A stretch of 64,000 nt of DNA from Nonomuraea africana (GCF_014873535.1 NZ_JADBEF010000001.1:8370001-8434000); one strand, 5' to 3'; positions 49,642 to 58,220 are shown, counted from the first letter of the stretch. Program-made: numbers and translations. The notes: generated by a model not told the origin, from the letters alone.

Positions 49642-49737
49642 GGGTCTCGGGGAGGGTCCTCCACGAGACCCGCGGGCCACTCGGGCGAGGGCCCTGTGTC
49701 CCTCGCCCGTCCGCAGGGGAGCAATCCCCTGCGGACG
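49642..49737 (+). promoter_or_regulatory. Three consecutive hairpins between rpoA and rplQ
   Basis: GGGTCTCG/CGAGACCC with an inner GGAGG/CCTCC (49642-49671); GGGCGAGGG/CCCTCGCCC with an 8-nt loop (49683-49708); and a perfect 13-bp stem with GCAA tetraloop (49708-49737). The last two share one base. The rest of the 280-nt spacer (49738-49890) has no gene. Confidence 0.55.
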
Positions 49738-49907
49738 CCGTACGCCAGGGGGCCGGGGAGACCGGGCGCCAGGCGACGGGACAACGGGCGGGGGAGCTCT
49801 CCCCGGCCCGGACGCAGCTGGTTATCGCGGGCCTTTCGCGGAAGGCCTGGCGGCCCGACTCCGGTACCTGACACGGCCGGGGCGGGTTCACTCTCAAGGA
49901 GAACGCA

Positions 49908-50444
49908 ATGCCCAAGCCCACCAAGGGTGCACGTCTTGGCGGCAGCCCGGCTCACGAGCGGCTGATCCTGGCGAACCTCGCCACGGACCTGTTCCGCCAC
50001 GGCCGCATCACCACCACCGTGACCAAGGCCAAGCGCGTCCGCCCGCTGGCGGAGCGCCTGATCACCAAGGCCAAGAAGGGCGACATCCACAACCGTCGCC
50101 AGGTGCTGACCGTCGTCAAGGACAAGGGCGTCGTCCACCACCTCTTCACCGAGATCGCGGCGACCTTCGCCGAGCGTCCCGGTGGCTACACCCGCATCAC
50201 CAAGATCGGCAACCGTAAGGGCGACAACGCGCCCATGGCGGTCATCGAGCTGGTGACCGAGGCTCTGAACCAGGTCAGCGTCGCGCGCACGGCTCCGGCC
50301 GCCGCCGCTGCGCCCGCCGCCCCGGCCGCTGACGAGGTCGTCGAGGAGACGACCGAGGCTCAGGCCGAGGCCGCGACCGAGGAGTCCGCCGAGAACGCGG
50401 AGGCCACCGAGGCCCCCGCCGAGGCGAAGAAGGACGAGGCCTGA
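49908..50444 (+). CDS. rplQ: 50S ribosomal protein L17 with long acidic tail
   Basis: 178 aa. The conserved domain occupies residues 1-118: PKPTKGARLGGSPAHERLILANLATDLFRHGRITTTVTKAKRVRPLAERLITKAKKG and YTRITKIGNRKGDNAPMAVIELV. After it comes a ~55-residue Ala/Glu/Thr/Pro low-complexity tail (EETTEAQAEAATEESAENAE), absent in E. coli L17 (127 aa) and common but variable in actinomycetes. ATG 49908 with AAGGAGAA. Terminator follows. Confidence 0.96.
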   Translation: MPKPTKGARLGGSPAHERLILANLATDLFRHGRITTTVTKAKRVRPLAERLITKAKKGDIHNRRQVLTVVKDKGVVHHLFTEIAATFAERPGGYTRITKIGNRKGDNAPMAVIELVTEALNQVSVARTAPAAAAAPAAPAADEVVEETTEAQAEAATEESAENAEATEAPAEAKKDEA

Positions 50445-50459
50445 TCTCTCAGGCCCACG

Positions 50460-50500
50460 GGCCCGGCACCCCTCGGGGTGCCGGGCCTTCCCCGTTTTTC
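50460..50500 (+). terminator. Rho-independent terminator after rplQ
   Basis: GGCCCGGCACCCC (50460-50472) pairs with its complement at 50475-50487 and is followed by TTCCCCGTTTTT. It lies 16 nt after the rplQ stop and just before the truA ribosome binding site. Confidence 0.85.
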
Positions 50501-50512
50501 AGGAGGATGATC

Positions 50513-51364
50513 GTGGTACGGCTCCGCCTCGACCTCGGCTACGACGGCGCGGACTTCTCAGGATGGGCCCGCCAGCCGGGGCGGCGCACGGTGCAGGGCG
50601 AGTTGGAGGACGCGCTGGGCACGATCCTGCGGCTCGGTGAGGCGGTCTCTCTCACCGTGGCCGGCAGGACGGACGCCGGCGTCCACGCGCGAGGGCAGGT
50701 CGCCCACGTGGACCTGCCGGAGGCGTCGTTCGACGAGCTGGTGCGCGACCCGCAGCCGGCGAGCGTGGACGAGCGGCTCCCTGTGCTCCTGAGAAGGCTG
50801 GCCGGGGTCCTGCCGCCGGATGTGCGGGTTCATCGCGTCTGCGTGGCTCCTGAGGGCTTCGACGCCCGCTTCTCCGCGCTCTCCAGGCGCTACGTCTACC
50901 GGGTGCACGACGCGCCTGGGGGCGTCGACCCGCTGCGGCGCGGGGAGATCGTGTGGCACCAGCGACCCCTCGACCTGGAGGCCATGATCGAGGGCGCCGC
51001 GCACCTGCTCGGCGAGCACGACTTCGCCGCCTTCTGCAAGAGGCGCGAGGGCGCCACCACGATCAGGGAACTCCAGCGGCTCGACTGGGTGCGGCAGCCC
51101 GACGGCGTTCTCGAAGCGACCGTCGTGGCCGACGCGTTCTGCCACTCGATGGTCAGGGCGCTGGTCGGCTGCCTGCTGGCCGTGGGGGACGGCAGGCGGC
51201 CGCGCGAGTGGCCCGCGCGGGTGCTGGCGGGAGCCGTACGGGACTCGGGGGTGCACGTGGCGCCCGCGCACGGCCTGTGCCTGGAGGAGGTCGGCTACCC
51301 GCCGCCCGAGGAGCTGGCCGCCAGGGCGGCCGCGACGCGGCGGGTCCGCACGCTCACTCAGTGA
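50513..51364 (+). CDS. truA: tRNA pseudouridine(38-40) synthase
   Basis: 283 aa; converts uridines 38-40 of the tRNA anticodon stem to pseudouridine. The catalytic Asp lies in TVAGRTDAGVHARGQVAH; other signatures are LDLGYDGADFSGWARQPGRRTVQGELE, FDARFSALSRRYVYRV and FCHSMVRALVGCLLAVG. GTG 50513 is preferred since AGGAGG lies 6 nt upstream; ATG 50507 abuts that site. The 3' end overlaps the convergent gene by 11 bp. Confidence 0.94.
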   Translation: MVRLRLDLGYDGADFSGWARQPGRRTVQGELEDALGTILRLGEAVSLTVAGRTDAGVHARGQVAHVDLPEASFDELVRDPQPASVDERLPVLLRRLAGVLPPDVRVHRVCVAPEGFDARFSALSRRYVYRVHDAPGGVDPLRRGEIVWHQRPLDLEAMIEGAAHLLGEHDFAAFCKRREGATTIRELQRLDWVRQPDGVLEATVVADAFCHSMVRALVGCLLAVGDGRRPREWPARVLAGAVRDSGVHVAPAHGLCLEEVGYPPPEELAARAAATRRVRTLTQ

Positions 51365-53852
51365 TCCTGCGCTCCAGCACCAGCGAGGTGTGGTCGCGGA
51401 AGGCGCCGCTGACGGTGCCCAGCCCCTTCTCCTTGGCGGTCGGGGTGTGCCCGTCGGCGTAGGTCGCGTAGCTGAAGACGATGTAGCGGCCCCACAGCAG
51501 GCCCGCGGCGTAACCGCCCGCGATGTGCACGCGGTCGGCGCCGCTGGACGCCGAGCCGGGCAGCGGACGGAACCACAGGTTCTTGCCGAGGTCCTTCGCC
51601 TGGTCGGCCGCGGCCGCCGCCTCCTTGGTCGGCAGGACGGCGATGCCCGTGGTGATCGCGTAGCGCTTCTTGCTGTCGACGTAGGTGGCCCTCAGCACCC
51701 GGCTGCACTTCTGGTCCTGCAGCGCCGTGGCGAAGGGCCCGGTGGCGGCCTGCTTGCAGTCGTCGGACATGTCGACCTTGACGCGCGTGTAGACGCGGCC
51801 GCCGACCTCGACCTCCTTGTCGGGGAAGGCCTCGTTGACCGACATCTTCTCCGGGTCGCTGCCCTCGGAGTCGAGCAGCGAGTTGCTCTCCGTGACCGCG
51901 CCCGGGCCGGTCGAGACCGAGGGCTGGGCGGTGAGGCCCGAGCTCGCGTCGGAGGGGCTGCCGGCGTTCATCGATCTGTAGGCGAAGAAGCCGCCGGTGG
52001 CCACGCCCGCGAGGACCAGCACGCCGAGGGTGGCGAGCATGGCCTTCTTGCCCTTGCCCGCCTTGGCGGGGGGCGCGGGCGGCGGGACGAGGCCGCCGGG
52101 GGGCATCGGGGCGAAGGGGTCGAAGGGAGCCACCGGTGGCGCACCGTGCGGTGGCGTCGGCAGCTCGGCCACGTGCAGACCGGACGCGCCCATGGGCGGC
52201 CCGCTCTGCGGCCCGGTTTGCGGTCCGCTCTGAGGTCCCCTTGGCGGCGCGTTCTGGGGTCCGCTCTGGGGTCCGGTTCGTGGTCCGTTCGGCGGGAGGT
52301 TCGGTGATCCGGTGGTGCCCTGCGTGGGCGGTCCCTGCGCCGGGGTGACGGATGGCGGCTGCCCACCGGGCGCTTGGACGGCCGGCTGTGGGAACGTGCC
52401 ATCGCCCGGAGCGGGGGCCGATTCGGCGGCGGGGAGCGGGATGGCGCCGTGGAAGCGGGCGGGGCCGTCGCCCCCCTGCGGCGAGTCGCCGTGCTTGCCG
52501 CCGGGCGCGAACGCGCTCTCGTCGCCGGCGCGCGCGGGCTCCTGCGGAGCGCCGCCGCCCGCGGCAGGCGCGTCGTCGAGGACGTCGCCGGAGGTCTCGC
52601 CGTCCTTGGGACGTCCCCAGGTCGAGCTGTCGAACGGCAGGTCGGGGATGCGGTCGTCGGCCTCCTCGTCCGCGGGCACAGGGGGCCACACGGGGACGTC
52701 GCCCGGCTCGGCGCTCTGCCCGAACGGGACCGTCATGGAGGGGTCGAGCGGCTCGTCGTCACCGTGGGCGTCGATGGGCTCGCCGGTCGCGGCGGGCCAG
52801 GGCGGCATGGCGGGGGCGTCGTCCGGGGAGGGCCAGACCTTCATCCCCGCGGCGGCGGCGGTGAAGCCAGGAGGGGGCTGCCAGGGCGGCGCGCCGGGCA
52901 CGACGGGCTCGACCCCCTGCGGCCACGGCTCCTGAGGGCTGTCGGCGGGCTGCGCCTGGTCCGGCCCGCTGTTGGCGGCCTGCCACTTCTGCTGCGCGTC
53001 CTCCGCGGGTTGCCACTGGCCCTGCGGGGACTCCGCTGGCTGCCATGCGGGTGAGGGGGCCCAGGGGGAGTCGCTGTCCTGTGGACCCTGCGGCTGGGTG
53101 GTGGCACCCCACTGTCCGTTCGGCTGCTGCGGTGTCTGCGGAGCGGGCTGCTGGGGGGTCGGCCGCGACGGGTCGGCGTCCGGTTCGGGGTCGGAGAACC
53201 AGTCGTACGGCTGGTCGTCCGCGCCGTGCTCCCACGGCTGGGCGGACTGCGTCCACGACTCGGCGGGCACGCCGGGAAAGGCCGGCAGCGGCCTGGCGCT
53301 CAGCGGCAGGCCCAGCCGTGCGTGCTCGGCCGTCGCGTCAGCACCCTGCGCAGGGAGTTCGCCGCCCTGCGGGGGGAGCCCGCCACCGTGCGGCGAGAAC
53401 TCGCCGCCCGCCCCGGGGAAGGCGCCACTCGGCGCGGGGAACTCGCCACCCGATGAGGGAGCGCCGCCGCCAGGGGCGGGAGAGGCCATGCCCTGCGGGG
53501 AAGCCTCGGCGCTTTGCCGGTCGTACTCGGCGTTCGGCCGGCCGTACTCGGTGCCCGGCGATGGGAAGCCGGTGGGGAGGTCGGGGGCGGGCTCCGGTGT
53601 GGGGAGGCCGGGCGGCGGTCCCTGGAAGACGGGGATGGGTCGTACGCCCACCGCGCCCGGCCCGGAGAAGTCGGCGAAAGGGGGCTCGGCCAGCGCGTCG
53701 CCGTGCGACGGGTGGGAGCCCCCTGGGTAGGCCGGTGGGACGTTCGGCTCGGTCCGCACCGCCGGCCTGCCGAAACTCGGAGGTGGCGTCGCCGGTGCGG
53801 CCGAGCCGTCCGTCTCGCGCTCGTGCTCAGACCCAGATTCCTGGCCACGCAT
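51354..53852 (-). CDS. Large Pro/Gly/Gln-rich single-pass membrane protein
   Basis: 832 aa. Residues ~1-600 are low-complexity and presumably cytoplasmic: Pro/Gly/Ala/Gln-rich with recurrent GGEFP/GGELP blocks, WQPAESPQ-like motifs and GPQ/GPP repeats (PRTGPQSGPQNAPPRGPQ). A basic patch (KAGKGKK) precedes one membrane helix (~603-624, MLATLGVLVLAGVATGGFFAY). The extracytoplasmic ~170-residue end (VNEAFPDKEVEVGGRVYTRVKV, KCSRVLRATYVDS, VFSYATYADGHTPTAKE) has two cysteines (~697, ~716) and is clearly related to the C-terminal domain of the next gene upstream. Not recognised; a regulatory or scaffold role is only a guess. Confidence 0.72.
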   Translation of the reverse strand: MRGQESGSEHERETDGSAAPATPPPSFGRPAVRTEPNVPPAYPGGSHPSHGDALAEPPFADFSGPGAVGVRPIPVFQGPPPGLPTPEPAPDLPTGFPSPGTEYGRPNAEYDRQSAEASPQGMASPAPGGGAPSSGGEFPAPSGAFPGAGGEFSPHGGGLPPQGGELPAQGADATAEHARLGLPLSARPLPAFPGVPAESWTQSAQPWEHGADDQPYDWFSDPEPDADPSRPTPQQPAPQTPQQPNGQWGATTQPQGPQDSDSPWAPSPAWQPAESPQGQWQPAEDAQQKWQAANSGPDQAQPADSPQEPWPQGVEPVVPGAPPWQPPPGFTAAAAGMKVWPSPDDAPAMPPWPAATGEPIDAHGDDEPLDPSMTVPFGQSAEPGDVPVWPPVPADEEADDRIPDLPFDSSTWGRPKDGETSGDVLDDAPAAGGGAPQEPARAGDESAFAPGGKHGDSPQGGDGPARFHGAIPLPAAESAPAPGDGTFPQPAVQAPGGQPPSVTPAQGPPTQGTTGSPNLPPNGPRTGPQSGPQNAPPRGPQSGPQTGPQSGPPMGASGLHVAELPTPPHGAPPVAPFDPFAPMPPGGLVPPPAPPAKAGKGKKAMLATLGVLVLAGVATGGFFAYRSMNAGSPSDASSGLTAQPSVSTGPGAVTESNSLLDSEGSDPEKMSVNEAFPDKEVEVGGRVYTRVKVDMSDDCKQAATGPFATALQDQKCSRVLRATYVDSKKRYAITTGIAVLPTKEAAAAADQAKDLGKNLWFRPLPGSASSGADRVHIAGGYAAGLLWGRYIVFSYATYADGHTPTAKEKGLGTVSGAFRDHTSLVLERRITE

Positions 53853-53954
53853 AGGGGGAGCCTAACCATAGTCAGGAGATCGGCATGCCCGTATGGGCGT
53901 TCTCGCCCCGATCGGCGGGGTGCTTTGGTGGCCTTAAGGGGCGACTGACTGGTT

Positions 53955-54758
53955 TCAGCTCGCGCGGCGGCCGCTGAGCGAACGTGAGTCGAGCGCGCGA
54001 TAGACCGTCGCCTGCGTCACGTCGGCGCCGGCCTGCGAGAGCTGCTTGATGTCCTTCTTGCCGGGCTTGTGGCCGTCCTTGAACTGGAGGTAGAGCATGA
54101 CCGCGTAGTGGCCGTGCGTGGCCACGTGGACGCTGGCCTCGCCCGCGCCGATGAACTTGGTGACCTCGTCGGTGCCCGCCAGCGGCTTGACGAAGAGCTT
54201 GCTCTCGCCCTTGGTGCGCACGGAGGCGGCCACCTTGGCCGCCGCCTTGCTGTCGACCAGGTTGGCGACGCCGACCGTGCCGACGATCTTGCCGGCCTTG
54301 TCCTTGAAGGTGGCCCGGAGGAGCTGCGTGCACTTGCCGGACTTGAGTGCCTTGTCGAGCTTGTCGCCCTCGGCGGCGTCGGCGCACTTCTTGTCCGTCT
54401 TGATGATCGTCACTTCGTAGGAGCGCCCGGCGACGGTGAACTTCTTCTTCGGGAAGAGCTCCTTCTGCGTGAGCGTCTGCGGGTCGGTCTCGCGGGCGGA
54501 GGCGTAGCCGTACTTGTCGGACGGCACGACGGGCGCCGCCACGGGCGGCGCGCTCGCGCGGGCCGCGGGATCGGCGGTGGGGTCGGGGCCTTCCGTGTTC
54601 CACATGACCACGAGACCGGCCACCAGCGCCCCCAGGACGGCGAGGCCACCGAGAGCGAACCACAGCGGCGTCCTGGAGCGCGGGCCCTCGTCATAGGGAC
54701 TCCACATCGCGCTGCGCGGCTTGGAGGGGGTCTCTTCGGTCTTCTTGGTGGAACCCAT
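53955..54758 (-). CDS. Single-pass membrane protein sharing the extracytoplasmic domain of its neighbour
   Basis: 267 aa. Residues 1-29 are a short cytoplasmic part (KTEETPSKPRSAMWSPYDEG), ~31-52 a membrane helix (PLWFALGGLAVLGALVAGLVVMW), then an Ala/Pro linker and a domain from ~90: ELFPKKKFTVAGRSYEVTIIK, Cys125 and Cys143 (GKCTQLLRATF), VGVANLVDSKAAAKVAASV, HVATHGHYAVMLYLQFKDGHKPGKKD. This aligns along its length with the end of the 832-aa protein. It differs in having no long cytoplasmic region. Same strand, 102 nt upstream of that gene; function unknown. Confidence 0.72.
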   Translation of the reverse strand: MGSTKKTEETPSKPRSAMWSPYDEGPRSRTPLWFALGGLAVLGALVAGLVVMWNTEGPDPTADPAARASAPPVAAPVVPSDKYGYASARETDPQTLTQKELFPKKKFTVAGRSYEVTIIKTDKKCADAAEGDKLDKALKSGKCTQLLRATFKDKAGKIVGTVGVANLVDSKAAAKVAASVRTKGESKLFVKPLAGTDEVTKFIGAGEASVHVATHGHYAVMLYLQFKDGHKPGKKDIKQLSQAGADVTQATVYRALDSRSLSGRRAS

Positions 54759-54793
54759 GCGCCGAGATTAGCCGGGCTTGACCGTTGGCGAGG

Positions 54794-55555
54794 TCACGAA
54801 AACCCGAAGTCCTGCGTCCACCAGGGGCCTCCTGGACCCGCGACGACGCCGACCCCGATCGCGCGGTAGCCGCAGTGCAGGAGGTTGCGGCGGTGCTCGG
54901 GGCTGGCCATCCAGCCGCTCACTGCCTCGCGGGCGGTGACGTAGCCGCGGCCGATGTTCTCGGCGGCGCCGTCGCGGTATCCGGCACGTTCCATCCGGTT
55001 CCACGGCGAGGCGCCGTCGGGGGAGTCGTGGGAGAACGATCCCGTCCTGGCCATCTCCAGGGAGTGTGCGCGCGCCGAGCGGGTCAGCCGCCTGTCGACC
55101 CGCAGCGGACGGCAGCCCTTGCGGACGCGGGCGGCGTTGGTGAGCTGGACGACCTGCGTGGCCATCGTGGAGGAGACCTCGATCAGCGGCGAGCCGAGCA
55201 CCTGGGTGGGGTCGCCGGGCACCTCACCGGGGACCTCGGTCAGCTTCAGGGGCGCCGCCGAGGGTGTGGCCGACGGCTTGGCGGTGCGGCGCGCGCGGCT
55301 CTCCACCTGGGCGCGCGACTTCCTGGCCGAGGGCGAGGGAGAGGCCGAGCGAGCGGGAGAGGCCGACAGCGTGGGCGTGGCGGGCGGCGCCGTGTTGTTC
55401 AGGTAGATCTGGTCGGAGGCGTCCAGGCGGCTGACCGAGAGCCTGCCGATGAGCACGCCCGCGAACAGGACGGCGAGCAGGCAGCCCAGCAGGCCCAGGA
55501 GGTTCCGGCGCCGGGATCTCGGCTGGGGGTGCCGGGTGTGAGGGGTCTGCCACAT
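54794..55555 (-). CDS. CAP/SCP-domain protein, membrane-anchored
   Basis: 253 aa. A basic N-terminus (RSRRRN) and one membrane helix (~18-41, LLGLLGCLLAVLFAGVLIG) are followed by a Ser/Pro/Ala linker and a YkwD-like CAP domain from ~130: VVQLTNAARVRKGCRPLRVDRRLTRSARAHSLEMARTGSFSH, AAENIGRGY, AVSGWMASPEHRRNLLHCGYRAIGVGVV. The His/Glu cavity residues (FSHDSP, AENI, SPEHR) and two Cys that could bond are visible. Bacterial CAP proteins are extracytoplasmic with poorly defined roles. First of three minus-strand genes, divergent from rplM. Confidence 0.82.
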   Translation of the reverse strand: MWQTPHTRHPQPRSRRRNLLGLLGCLLAVLFAGVLIGRLSVSRLDASDQIYLNNTAPPATPTLSASPARSASPSPSARKSRAQVESRARRTAKPSATPSAAPLKLTEVPGEVPGDPTQVLGSPLIEVSSTMATQVVQLTNAARVRKGCRPLRVDRRLTRSARAHSLEMARTGSFSHDSPDGASPWNRMERAGYRDGAAENIGRGYVTAREAVSGWMASPEHRRNLLHCGYRAIGVGVVAGPGGPWWTQDFGFS

Positions 55556-55863
55556 ACCGCAGTCAACGATAGGGACGTCAGATATTCCGCGAGAAGGGGC
55601 TGCCGTGAACCGAAACAGAACCGTGCCGCAGGTAGACTACGGCGCGGTGGCCTCCGCTCGTTTTGACCCATGTCCATGGGTGGCGGTAACCTAAGCGTTC
55701 GTTGTATGCGAGTCGGTCCGTATGTGACCGATGCGCGGCGCGTCCGGCGTCATCTCCCATCTGCTGGAGACGGAAGGTCCGGGCTGTCGTGCGCCCGCAC
55801 CGACCGACCATAGAGCTGTCGCATCCGACAGCGCCGAAGACGCTATTAAAGAAGGCTACGACC
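55556..55863 (+). promoter_or_regulatory. rplM upstream region with promoter and embedded palindrome
   Basis: No gene in 308 nt. TTGACC (55663-55668), 18 bp and TAACCT (55687-55692) form a plausible promoter. The spacer contains ACCCATG-TC-CATGGGT (55666-55681), a 16-bp palindrome overlapping the -35 box. The predicted start near 55699 leaves a leader of about 165 nt before rplM. Confidence 0.55.
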
Positions 55864-56307
55864 GTGCGCACGTACACACCGAAGCCCGCCGACGTCCAGC
55901 GTCAGTGGTACGTCATCGACGCTACCGACGTGGTGCTGGGCCGGCTGGCCAGCCACGTCGCGACCCTGCTCCGCGGTAAGCACAAGCCGATCTTCGCCAA
56001 CCACGTCGACACCGGTGACTTCGTCATCGTCATCAACGCCGACAAGGTTGCGCTGAGCGGCAACAAGCTCGAGCAGAAGAAGGCCTACCGCCACTCGGGC
56101 TACCCGGGCGGTCTGCGTTCCGTGACCTACGGCGAGCTGATGGAGAAGCGGCCCGACCGCGCCGTCGAGAAGGCCGTCAAGGGCATGCTCCCCAAGAACG
56201 CTCTCGGCCGGAAGATGGCCAAGAAGCTGAAGGTCTACGCCGGGTCCGAGCACCCGCACTCGGCCCAGCAGCCCGTGCCGTTCGAGATCACCCAGATCGC
56301 CCAGTAG
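55864..56307 (+). CDS. rplM: 50S ribosomal protein L13
   Basis: 147 aa from GTG 55864 (MRTYTPKPADVQRQWYVIDATD), the conserved actinobacterial start, with GAAGG 8 nt upstream; the frame is open further but is leader. Signatures: VVLGRLASHVATLLRGKHKP, GDFVIVINADKVALSGNK, AVKGMLPKNALGRKMAKKLKVYAGSEHPHSAQQP. An early 50S assembly protein, paired with rpsI 28 nt downstream. Confidence 0.97.
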   Translation: MRTYTPKPADVQRQWYVIDATDVVLGRLASHVATLLRGKHKPIFANHVDTGDFVIVINADKVALSGNKLEQKKAYRHSGYPGGLRSVTYGELMEKRPDRAVEKAVKGMLPKNALGRKMAKKLKVYAGSEHPHSAQQPVPFEITQIAQ

Positions 56308-56335
56308 TAGTTCGCGAAAGATTTAGAGGAGAACC

Positions 56336-56860
56336 GTGGCTGAGCCCACCGGTGTCGAGACGGCCGTGATCGAGGCCGAGCAGGAGGACTTCTCCAGCGA
56401 GGAGTTCCCGTCCGAGTACACCACCGAGTCCGCTGCCAGCGCTGACGCTCCCGTGCGCAAGCCCGTCACCACGGGCAACTCGTACGGCACCGGACGCCGC
56501 AAGGAGGCGATCGCCCGCGTGCGCATCGTCCCCGGCACCGGCAAGTGGACGATCAATGGTCGTTCGCTTGACACCTACTTCCCCAACAAGGTCCACCAGC
56601 AGATCGTCAACGAGCCCTTCGTGGTGCTCGGCGCCGAGGAGGCCTTCGACGTCATCGCCCGCATCGACGGCGGCGGCGTCACCGGCCAGGCCGGTGCCCT
56701 CCGCATGGGCCTGTCCCGCGCGCTGGCGATCCTCGATGTCGAGACCAACCGCCCGCCGCTGAAGAAGGCCGGCTTCCTCACCCGTGACGCCCGCGCCACG
56801 GAGCGGAAGAAGTACGGCCTCAAGAAGGCCCGCAAGGCTCCGCAGTACAGCAAGCGCTAA
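56336..56860 (+). CDS. rpsI: 30S ribosomal protein S9 with acidic N-terminus
   Basis: 174 aa from GTG 56336 behind AGAGGAGAA. The conserved S9 domain begins near residue 46 (SYGTGRRKEAIARVRIVPGTGKWTINGRSLDTYFP) and ends in the P-site-contacting tail ARKAPQYSKR. The first ~42 residues are acidic and disordered in composition (VIEAEQEDFSSEEFPSEYTTES), absent in E. coli S9 (130 aa). glmM starts one base after its stop. Confidence 0.97.
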   Translation: MAEPTGVETAVIEAEQEDFSSEEFPSEYTTESAASADAPVRKPVTTGNSYGTGRRKEAIARVRIVPGTGKWTINGRSLDTYFPNKVHQQIVNEPFVVLGAEEAFDVIARIDGGGVTGQAGALRMGLSRALAILDVETNRPPLKKAGFLTRDARATERKKYGLKKARKAPQYSKR

Positions 56861-56861
56861 A

Positions 56862-58211
56862 TTGGGGCGCCTTTTCGGCACCGACGGGGTACGTGGGGTC
56901 GCTGGTCGCGACCTCACAGCCGAGCTCGCCATGGACCTCTCGGTCGCGGCGGCTCACGTCCTCGGCGATGCAGGCGCTTTCGCCGCCACGGGCCACAAGC
57001 GGCCCGTGGCGGTCGTAGGCCGGGACCCCCGCGCTTCAGGTGAATTCCTGGAGGCCGCGGTGGTCGCCGGCCTCGCGTCGTCAGGGGTGGACGTGCTGCG
57101 CCTCGGCGTGCTGCCCACCCCCGCCGTCGCCCATCTCACGGCCGCGCTCGGCGCCGATCTCGGCGTCATGCTCTCGGCCTCGCACAACCCCGCGCCCGAC
57201 AACGGCATCAAGTTCGTGGCCCGTGGCGGCTTCAAGCTGTCCGACACGGTCGAGGACGAGATCGAGCGCCGGCTCGGCGAGCGGTGGGACCGTCCCGTGG
57301 GTTCGGGGGTCGGCCGGGTGCGTGAGGCGTACGGCGAGGCCGACCGCTACATCTCGCACCTGCTCGACACGGTCGAGGGCAGGCTCGACGGGCTCAACAT
57401 CGTCGTCGACTGCGCCAACGGCGCGGCCAGCGTCGTGGCGCCCGAGGCGCTGCTGCGCGCGGGCGCGCAGGTCGAGGCCATCGGCGCGCGGCCCGACGGG
57501 CTCAACATCAACGCGGGCTGCGGCTCCACCCACCTCGACAAGCTGCAACAGGTCGTCATCTCGCGCGGCGCCGACCTCGGCATCGCCTACGACGGCGACG
57601 CCGATCGCTGCCTCGCGGTCGACCACAAGGGCGAGGTGATCGACGGCGACCAGATCATGGCCATCCTGGCGCTGGCCATGCACGCCGAGGGTCGCCTGGC
57701 CAAGAACACCGTGGTGGCGACCGTGATGTCCAACCTGGGCTTCAAGCTGGCCATGCGCGAGGCGGGCATCAACGTCATCCAGACCGCGGTCGGCGACCGC
57801 TACGTGCTGGAGGCGATGAAGGCCGACGGCTACAACCTGGGCGGCGAGCAGTCGGGCCACGTGATCCTGCTCGACCACGCGACGACGGGTGACGGCCTGC
57901 TGACCTCGCTGCACCTGCTGTCGGTGGTGGCCAGGTCGGGCAGGTCGCTGCACGACCTCGCCTCGGTGATGACGGCGCTGCCGCAGATCCTGATCAACGT
58001 CAAGGACGTCGACAGGGGCAAGGCGGCGGCGCCCCAACTGTCGGAGGCCGTCGCCGCGGCCGAGGCGGAGCTGGGCGAGACGGGCCGCGTGCTCATCAGG
58101 CCCAGCGGCACCGAGCCGATGATCAGGGTGATGGTCGAGGCCTCTTCGGAGGAGCAGGCCAGCAGGGTCGCCGGTCAGCTCGCGGACGTGGTCCGCACGG
58201 CCTGCGTCTGA
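56862..58211 (+). CDS. glmM: Phosphoglucosamine mutase
   Basis: 449 aa; interconverts glucosamine-6- and -1-phosphate for UDP-GlcNAc and peptidoglycan synthesis. The N-terminal GRLFGTDGVRG is diagnostic; the phosphorylated Ser lies in LSASHNPAPDNGIKF (~residue 107), the Mg2+ loop is YDGDADRC, the sugar loop GEQSGH and the phosphate-binding loop RPSGTEPMIRVMVE. Start TTG 56862 gives exactly this N-terminus; no ATG or GTG fits and no ribosome binding site precedes it, so translation is probably coupled to rpsI one base upstream. Confidence 0.95.
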   Translation: MGRLFGTDGVRGVAGRDLTAELAMDLSVAAAHVLGDAGAFAATGHKRPVAVVGRDPRASGEFLEAAVVAGLASSGVDVLRLGVLPTPAVAHLTAALGADLGVMLSASHNPAPDNGIKFVARGGFKLSDTVEDEIERRLGERWDRPVGSGVGRVREAYGEADRYISHLLDTVEGRLDGLNIVVDCANGAASVVAPEALLRAGAQVEAIGARPDGLNINAGCGSTHLDKLQQVVISRGADLGIAYDGDADRCLAVDHKGEVIDGDQIMAILALAMHAEGRLAKNTVVATVMSNLGFKLAMREAGINVIQTAVGDRYVLEAMKADGYNLGGEQSGHVILLDHATTGDGLLTSLHLLSVVARSGRSLHDLASVMTALPQILINVKDVDRGKAAAPQLSEAVAAAEAELGETGRVLIRPSGTEPMIRVMVEASSEEQASRVAGQLADVVRTACV

Positions 58212-58220
58212 GGGTTTTCG

